From the NCBI GenBank assembly GCA_052117605.1, contig JBQKIT010000021.1: a stretch of DNA of 46,139 nt; one strand, written 5' to 3'. Under the pieces are notes generated by a model. The model searched no databases. It saw nothing but the letters and a program-made list of their open reading frames with translations, and was not told where the DNA came from. Made by a program: the position numbers and the translations under genes. The DNA is from CAG-791 sp000431495. Its GTDB lineage: Bacteria > Bacillota > Clostridia > Lachnospirales > Lachnospiraceae. Shown here piece by piece: positions 41,123 through 46,139 of the stretch. How positions within the stretch are numbered: the stretch's first letter is position 1; every line of letters starts with the position of its first letter.

Positions 41123-42172
41123 ATGAGGGACTACAATTACAAAGAAAAATGGAAGAAACTCCTGACTCCGGAGATTGTAAAGAAGCTTACTCTTATCAAT
41201 GAGTTTAAGGGCGAACAGCGATTGTTTGTAGAAGCTCATAAGGATGAACTCCACGAACTTGTTGAGATTGCAAAGATTCAGAGTACGGAAGCATCAAACC
41301 GAATAGAAGGCATCTCTACTGCAGATGATCGTTTAAGAAACCTGGTTAAAGCAAAGACAACTCCCAGAAACAGGGATGAGTCAGAGATTGCCGGTTACAG
41401 AGATGTACTGAATACGATCCATGAAAATTATGACTACATACCAATAAATGCAAATTACCTGATTCAGCTGCATAGGGACCTTTATAAATTTCTTGGTAAT
41501 TCAGCAGGAGGAGTTTTTAAATCTTCTGACAATATTATCCAGGAAACCGATGGAAATGGAAATGCAAGTGTGAGATTCAGACCCGTACCAGCATGGGAGA
41601 CACCACTTTCTGTAGATGAGCTTTGTAAGGCTTATAAGGAAGCAAAAGAGGAAGTGGATCCGCTGCTCCTGAATATGATGTTTATACTGGATTTCCTGTG
41701 CATCCATCCTTTTGATGATGGCAATGGAAGAATGAGCAGATTGCTTACGTTGCTTCTTCTTTATCAGTCAGGATTCATTGTTGGCAAGTATATCAGTATC
41801 GAGAAAATCATAGAAGATTCAAAAGAGACATATTACGAAGTGCTTCAGGATAGTTCCATAAACTGGCATGAGAATACAAATGACTACAAACCTTTTGTGA
41901 ATTACATGCTTGGCATCATCATCGGAGCATATCGAGAGTTTGAATCCAGGGTGAAGCTACTGACCAATCCAGGGCTGACAAAGGCTGAACGTATCCGGGA
42001 AATGATTAAGAAACATATCGGAACGATTACGAAGGCAGACTTAATGGAGATGAATCCAGATATCAGTGATACAACAATTCAGAGAACCCTTGCAGATCTG
42101 CTTAAGAGCGGTGAGATAGAGAAAATCGGCGGTGGCCGATACACGAAGTATGTGTGGAAAGCGGAGGATTAA
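41123..42172 (+). CDS. Fic-domain AMP-transferase with C-terminal winged helix
   Basis: The 349-residue protein has an inhibitory helix SNRIEG (S58, E62; class II Fic), a Fic active site HPFDDGNGRMSR (H195), and a C-terminal winged-helix (about 290-345, ISDTTIQRTLADLLKSGEIEKIGGGRYTKYVW). Fic genes of this size are often found next to hsdM in type I restriction loci. Here the hsdM ATG is directly after the Fic stop, so the two are translationally linked. AMPylation target unknown. TGAGGTAATTGC precedes the start. Confidence 0.9.
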   Translation: MRDYNYKEKWKKLLTPEIVKKLTLINEFKGEQRLFVEAHKDELHELVEIAKIQSTEASNRIEGISTADDRLRNLVKAKTTPRNRDESEIAGYRDVLNTIHENYDYIPINANYLIQLHRDLYKFLGNSAGGVFKSSDNIIQETDGNGNASVRFRPVPAWETPLSVDELCKAYKEAKEEVDPLLLNMMFILDFLCIHPFDDGNGRMSRLLTLLLLYQSGFIVGKYISIEKIIEDSKETYYEVLQDSSINWHENTNDYKPFVNYMLGIIIGAYREFESRVKLLTNPGLTKAERIREMIKKHIGTITKADLMEMNPDISDTTIQRTLADLLKSGEIEKIGGGRYTKYVWKAED

Positions 42173-42814
42173 ATGATTACAGGTGAATTAAAAAATAAAA
42201 TTGATGGCTTATGGGATATTTTCGCTGCGGGAGGACTCGTAAATCCCCTGGATGTCATTGAGCAGATCACCTACCTTATGTTTATCCACGATTTGGATGA
42301 CTCCGACAATTTGAGGGAAAAGGAAAGTGCAATGCTTGGACTTCCCTATCAGAGTATCTTCGCAGACGAAGTAAAAATTGGTGAAAGAACGATAGATGGC
42401 ACGCAGCTTAAGTGGTCTGTTTTCCATGATTTTCCTGCAGACAGAATGTACTCGGTAATGCAGGAATGGGTATTTCCATTTATCAAGACTCTTCACAGTG
42501 ATAAGAACAGCGCCTACTCCAAGTATATGGATGACGCTATCTTTAAGCTGCCTACACCTTTGGTACTCTCCAGGGTTGTTGATTCTCTGGATGAAATATA
42601 TGCCCTGATGAATGAGATTCAGACGGCGGATGTAAGAGGGGATGTGTACGAGTATCTTCTTTCCAAGATTTCGCAGTCAGGCAGAAACGGTCAGTTCAGA
42701 ACACCGAGACATATCATTCGTATGATGGTTGAGATGATGGATCCTTCCAGCGATGAAGTGATCTGTGAAATTAAGACTCGGTATTTAATACAATTTGAGA
42801 ATGCCTGTGCTTAG
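42173..42814 (+). pseudogene. hsdM: Type I restriction HsdM, truncated before the methylase core
   Basis: The first about 200 residues match HsdM: LWDIFAAGGLVNPLDVIEQITYLMFIHDLDD, YMDDAIFKLPTPLVLSRVVD, and SGRNGQFRTPRHIIRMMVEMMDP. At ICE, exactly where the SAM-binding motif I (DPACGTGGFL type) should follow, the sequence switches to a foreign 13-residue end. No SAM motif or NPPF catalytic motif remains, so it cannot methylate. Confidence 0.88.
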
Positions 42815-42847
42815 GGGTTTCGTTTTGGGTTCAGGGGTTTCGTTTTG
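42813..42847 (+). repeat. Two-copy 15-bp direct repeat at the hsdM breakpoint
   Basis: AGGGGTTTCGTTTTG occurs at 42813-42827 and 42833-42847, separated by five bases. It begins at the stop of the truncated hsdM and could be an insertion scar or recombination site. Confidence 0.75.
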
Positions 42848-42848
42848 C

Positions 42849-42877
42849 TCGTCGGCTGCATAAACCGGCGAATTTTT
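42849..42877 (+). terminator. Terminator-like hairpin after the hsdM remnant
   Basis: CGTCGG (42850-42855) pairs with CCGGCG (42865-42870, one U-G) and is followed by AATTTTTG. Confidence 0.55.
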
Positions 42878-42894
42878 GTATAAAGGGGAAATGT

Positions 42895-43086
42895 ATGCAT
42901 AACATTACGAATAAACAGTACGAAGAATATCAGCAGTATCTTTACGATAAGGAACACAACCGGATCATCACACCAGATTTTGTAAGGTTTCTGGTTCATG
43001 CGTACAACTATGATCCAGAAGCTATCGGCAAACAGATTCTGGAATACTATGGTAAATATCAGGCAGAAGGGTATTATAAAGATTAA
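42895..43086 (+). CDS. Small uncharacterised protein in the defence region
   Basis: The 63-residue, tyrosine-rich, mostly helical protein (MHNITNKQYEEYQQYLYDKE at the start) has AAAGGGG 6 bases before the ATG. It has a normal mix of residues and a well-placed ribosome site, so it is probably real. Not recognised. It sits between the terminator at 42849 and the promoter at 43141 and could be an accessory gene of the inserted segment. Confidence 0.55.
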   Translation: MHNITNKQYEEYQQYLYDKEHNRIITPDFVRFLVHAYNYDPEAIGKQILEYYGKYQAEGYYKD

Positions 43087-43140
43087 GATGTTATGAGGGA
43101 CGTGCAACTTGTGGACTTGTGGTCATAAATAACCTGCCTG

Positions 43141-43169
43141 TTGAAAAATAGACTTAGATATGCTAAAAT
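43141..43169 (+). promoter_or_regulatory. Promoter of the 35-residue ORF and HEPN unit
   Basis: TTGAAA (43141-43146), 17-base spacer, TAAAAT (43164-43169). The leader that follows contains two small hairpins (GGTAG/CTACC and GGAAT/ATTCC) before the ribosome site. Confidence 0.75.
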
Positions 43170-43240
43170 AAAATGTTCACAAGAGCGGTAGCCTACCATT
43201 TTTATTCTTGGAATGTAAATTCCGGAAAGGAGGTAGCGCT

Positions 43241-43348
43241 ATGAGAGGAAAACTCAGAACCGCTCTGTCTTACCTCGAAAAAGCTGCTGCGATCCTCGCA
43301 GTAATAGCTGAAGCAGGTAAGAAGGTCATGTCCTTATATGAGGATTGA
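43241..43348 (+). CDS. 35-residue amphipathic peptide
   Basis: AAAGGAGG stands 7 bases before the ATG. The product (MRGKLRTALSYLEKAAAILA, then 15 more residues) is predicted to be one helix with a hydrophobic face (L5, L9, L12, A15-I18, V21) and Lys/Arg/Glu on the other side. It has its own promoter and a strong terminator 13 bases after the stop. An ATG at 43338, overlapping the end, is in frame with the HEPN gene. Peptide toxin, leader peptide, or partner of the HEPN protein are all possible. Not recognised. Confidence 0.7.
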   Translation: MRGKLRTALSYLEKAAAILAVIAEAGKKVMSLYED

Positions 43349-43360
43349 CCTTGGGCAGTG

Positions 43361-43392
43361 GGCACATAATCCTCGGATTATGTGCCTTTTTT
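43361..43392 (+). terminator. Terminator between the small ORF and the HEPN gene
   Basis: GGCACATAATCC (43361-43372) and GGATTATGTGCC (43375-43386) are perfectly complementary, followed by TTTTTT. It ends 15 bases before the HEPN start codon, so readthrough sets HEPN expression. Confidence 0.9.
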
Positions 43393-43406
43393 CATGGAGG
43401 GATGAA

Positions 43407-45146
43407 ATGGACATGGTTTTAGAAATTATTGACCAGCAGCTATCAAAATTCACTGAGTCAATTACGATGATGGCAAATATGAATCTGGAACATCATTTTG
43501 CGATAAAACCGGGTGGCTTTCCGATGCTGGTTAACAATAATAATGCATTTTACGAGCAGATGTTTTTTAATGAACGAATAGAAAATGCCATATGGAGGTA
43601 TCTCATTAACGGGGTTCTTAAAGGTTTACTTTCAGAAGAATATTGTAAGAAAAATAGTATTGCTTGCGAATGGACTTATATGAATCCGCAACGAACCACT
43701 TCATATTTAGAAACGATTGAAAGATTATATCCTATTGAGTTCAAGATAACGAAAAAAGGAAAAACTGCAGGATATCGTTATTCAGAGATTTTTTATTTTG
43801 AAGAAAGGCTTGACCAGATTTTTGAAAACTACCACCTTGACGAACTGAATGTAATTGACTTTTCTAGTTCAAATCGAAGTGCACTCTTAGGAAAATATAT
43901 GATGGTCCCGCCAAAATACAGGACTATCATTAAGCTGATTCCTTTTAGAAGTTTCTTCTTGGATTTTTTCCCGGAAAATATATATATCGACTATATGGCG
44001 AAGGTGCAGGAGGCTATTTCCAATGCGTTTAATTATGTTGGGTTACAGACCATTACTAATTTGACGCCTCAACATTTATCTTATTTTTCGGAAGCTGAAT
44101 TAGATACATTGGCACATTTAGAGCTCAGTCGAATATCATATACGATTTTTCATAGGGATAGAGTGAAAGGTGATATAGCACATATTCTTGATTCTAATCC
44201 ACCTATTTCTGAAAGAGATTATTCCATTATGAATGCTTCTTTCTACGATTCATCTCGTTATAGATCACTTGTTGGGAGTAAGGATTTCGCACATTCGTTT
44301 ATTACTGCGGAGTACTTATACAATACTTTAAAATCGAACAACAACTTTGAGTACACGTCTATTGTCTGCGGATATTTAAAATCTGTTGAACAATTAATGT
44401 ACCTGATGACAGAGTACACATTAATGCATCTAGACAGTAAGGAATTATGGATTAAGCGTAATTCAAAAAAGCATGGAAAGAAATTGGATGAGCAGTTTGA
44501 GGGCAACAAAGTAAGATTCGTTCCAGACAATGAGAAGTATTTTGATACAACCTTTGGTTCACTTGCAAATTTTCTACATGATAATGCTTCTAGTTGGAAT
44601 ATCTCTTCTGGAGCCAGAGAACGGATTTACGCATATTTAAGAATTTACTGTGATGAATGCCGAAACGAACACTTTCATAAAGATAATATAAATGACATTC
44701 ATGAGGTAGAAATCATTAGGAACAATACACTTGTTCTGCATTACTATTTACTTGGAGGATATATTCTTTCGGGAGATGAGCAAGCCGACGAAATACATTT
44801 AGGAGTTACAAATCGCTCATTCGATAGGATGTATCGTGCTCTGATGAAACAGGGGACGGGTCAGTATTATCTTTTGAAATTTTCTGGAAGCGATCCGATT
44901 TTTGTAGCATTACCAATGTCGCAGCAAAACCCTCAATATGATCGGGACGGAATACTGTATGATACAAAAATTCGTTTCATAAGAATTAACAGAGATATCT
45001 CAGAAGACTGGCATGCGGATGACTGGGTAAAGATTGAAGACGATTATGGTTCAGAGAATGTCGTCTATGTGACTCCAGAACATAGACCGGAATCGATTAT
45101 ATATTTCGATAAAATGTCGGGACAGCAAATCAGGCTTAGTTGGTAA
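43407..45146 (+). CDS. Large HEPN-domain protein, candidate abortive-infection effector
   Basis: The 579-residue protein is unlike its neighbours in its AT-rich codon use. Near the C-terminus FGSLANFLHDN precedes YLRIYCDECRNEHFHKDNI, where R419-N-E-H-F-H424 fits the RNxxxH signature of HEPN ribonuclease domains, and the following helix (VEIIRNNTLVLHYYLLGG) fits the HEPN bundle. An earlier YLKSVEQLMYLMTEYTL helix could be another part of the same fold. The N-terminal 300 residues and the C-terminal beta-rich end are not recognised. The start at 43407 is chosen for GGAGGG; the alternative ATG at 43338 would pass through the terminator hairpin. It lies between truncated hsdM and hsdR. HEPN proteins in such places usually cut RNA to stop phage growth. 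Confidence 0.65.
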   Translation: MDMVLEIIDQQLSKFTESITMMANMNLEHHFAIKPGGFPMLVNNNNAFYEQMFFNERIENAIWRYLINGVLKGLLSEEYCKKNSIACEWTYMNPQRTTSYLETIERLYPIEFKITKKGKTAGYRYSEIFYFEERLDQIFENYHLDELNVIDFSSSNRSALLGKYMMVPPKYRTIIKLIPFRSFFLDFFPENIYIDYMAKVQEAISNAFNYVGLQTITNLTPQHLSYFSEAELDTLAHLELSRISYTIFHRDRVKGDIAHILDSNPPISERDYSIMNASFYDSSRYRSLVGSKDFAHSFITAEYLYNTLKSNNNFEYTSIVCGYLKSVEQLMYLMTEYTLMHLDSKELWIKRNSKKHGKKLDEQFEGNKVRFVPDNEKYFDTTFGSLANFLHDNASSWNISSGARERIYAYLRIYCDECRNEHFHKDNINDIHEVEIIRNNTLVLHYYLLGGYILSGDEQADEIHLGVTNRSFDRMYRALMKQGTGQYYLLKFSGSDPIFVALPMSQQNPQYDRDGILYDTKIRFIRINRDISEDWHADDWVKIEDDYGSENVVYVTPEHRPESIIYFDKMSGQQIRLSW

Positions 45147-45179
45147 AGAAGACGATTAAGAATAAAGACTCCCTGCCTT

Positions 45180-46034
45180 GAAATTCCGAATCTGCGATTA
45201 AAGCCGTATGCAACAGCTTTGATGAAAAGAACAGAAGAAAAGCCTTGCTTGTTATGGCCACCGGATCCGGGAAAACAAGAACCGTTATTGCCTTATGTGA
45301 TTGCCTGCTCAAGGCCGGATGGGTAAAGAACATTCTTTTTCTGGCAGATAGAAATTCCCTTGTTACTCAGGCAAAGAGAAATTTTGTGAATCAGCTTCCG
45401 AATTTGTCCTGCACAAACCTTGTGGAAGAAAAGGATAATTACAACGCTCACTGCGTTTTCTCAACCTATCAGACCATGATGAATTGCATTGACTCTGTCA
45501 ATGATAGTGAAGGAAAGCTCTTTACCTGCGGACATTTTGATTTGGTCATCTGTGATGAGGCTCATAGATCGATCTATAACAAATACAGAGACATCTTTCA
45601 TTATTTTGATGCGCCTCTTGTCGGTTTGACTGCCACACCGAAGGACGAAATTGATAAGAACACTTACGCGATTTTTGAACTGGAAAACGGTGTCCCGACA
45701 TATGGGTATGATCTTGCCCAGGCAGTAAAAGATGGATATCTGGTTGATTTATGTTTCGGTTGAATCAAAGCTTAAGTTCATAGAGCAGGGAATTGTTTAT
45801 GATGAACTGTCTGATGAGGATAAGGAAGCATATGAGGAGACCTTTGAGGATGAGCATGGCGACCTGCCGGAATCTATTGGGGCCTCCGCGCTGAATACCT
45901 GGATTTTCAACGAGGATACCATTAAACAGGTGCTGAATATCCTGATGACCGAAGGAATCAAGATTGAGTATGGACAGAAAATCGGTAAGACCATAATCTT
46001 TGCCAGAAATCATGATCATGCAGAAAAGCCTTAG
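45180..46034 (+). pseudogene. hsdR: Type I restriction HsdR fragment with a frameshift
   Basis: The translation begins in the middle of HsdR (SAIKAVCNSFDEKNRRKALL), with helicase motif I MATGSGKTRT, FLADRNSLVTQAK, motif II DEAH in VICDEAHRSIYNKYRD, and LVGLTATPKDEIDKNT (motif III). At about 45760 it shifts frame (LVDLCFG then stop; the other frame continues VSVESKLKFIEQGIVYDEL) and it ends abruptly at HDHAEKP (46034). The N-terminal nuclease domain and the second helicase half are missing. Non-functional. Confidence 0.88.
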
Positions 46035-46139
46035 CTCTTCATAAAAGGTACACTAAAAGCCATTCGGCCCTGCAAACACTATCGCTCATGGATTCAGAAA
46101 AGTCATTACCTCATCGAGGCTTTTACCGCTCTTGATATA
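46035..46139. other. Right end of the window, no assignable gene
   Basis: The last 105 bases stay open in one frame (LFIKGTLKAIRPCKHYRSW and about 15 more residues) without a recognisable family. They do not continue the HsdR sequence, so another breakpoint lies near 46030. Confidence 0.3.

Noticed and set aside
42173..42814. Functional short HsdM
   Set aside because: SAM-binding and NPPF motifs are missing and the last residues are foreign sequence.

Overview
The window looks like a chromosomal segment of a gut-type Bacillota, most likely a Lachnospiraceae-like Clostridia. Reasons are the strong AGGAGG-type ribosome binding sites, dense overlapping operons, PTS and NagA/NagB genes of clostridial type, a DUF4358-like lipoprotein beside MBOAT and DHHW genes, and COG2509, YhfC and AraC/GH13 genes. 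No rRNA, tRNA or CRISPR array was seen, and species cannot be named from the sequence.

Layout. 0-2.4 kb: possible IS21-type end repeats, a P-loop kinase and a Fic protein followed in the same frame by an uncharacterised ORF. 2.6-7.1 kb (minus strand): an operon of two GH13 alpha-glucosidases flanking an AraC regulator; the second glucosidase gene has an in-frame stop. 7.3-15.1 kb: GNAT, DUF4358-like lipoprotein, MBOAT acyltransferase and DHHW/AlgJ-like protein, then HAD phosphatase, NSS transporter, CutC, DUF523 and LOG genes. 15.3-22.3 kb: a tightly overlapping operon for a putative envelope polysaccharide: membrane protein, processive GT2 synthase, bactofilin-like/LRR fusion, second DHHW-like protein, two gene remnants joined by a deletion, and UDP-GlcNAc 2-epimerase. 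22.3-28.6 kb: a complete GlcNAc/glucose-type PTS route in one cluster (HPr, EI, NagB, NagA, EIIA, EIIBC) behind a short promoter-terminator transcript. 28.6-33.3 kb: MATE exporter, CE15-like esterase, xpt and a GNAT.

33.2-38.3 kb is gene-decay territory: truncated NUDIX, internally deleted alpha/beta hydrolase, frameshifted fragments and arrays of a dispersed 52/53-bp tandem repeat. It also carries intact genes for a YhfC-type protease, a DUF2007-like protein, two HD hydrolases, and a COG2509 FAD dehydrogenase behind a clear guanine-class riboswitch. 38.9-41 kb holds YgjV and a membrane diguanylate cyclase. 41.1-46.1 kb is a broken defence locus: a Fic gene with an operator-like promoter, hsdM cut just before its catalytic domain, and hsdR reduced to a frameshifted fragment. 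Between them sit two tiny genes and a 579-residue AT-rich protein with a HEPN-type RNxxxH motif.

The strongest candidates for something new are the small-ORF plus HEPN unit inside the wrecked type I restriction locus, the 52/53-bp repeat family, the GT2/bactofilin-LRR/DHHW polysaccharide operon, and the guanine riboswitch on a COG2509 dehydrogenase.
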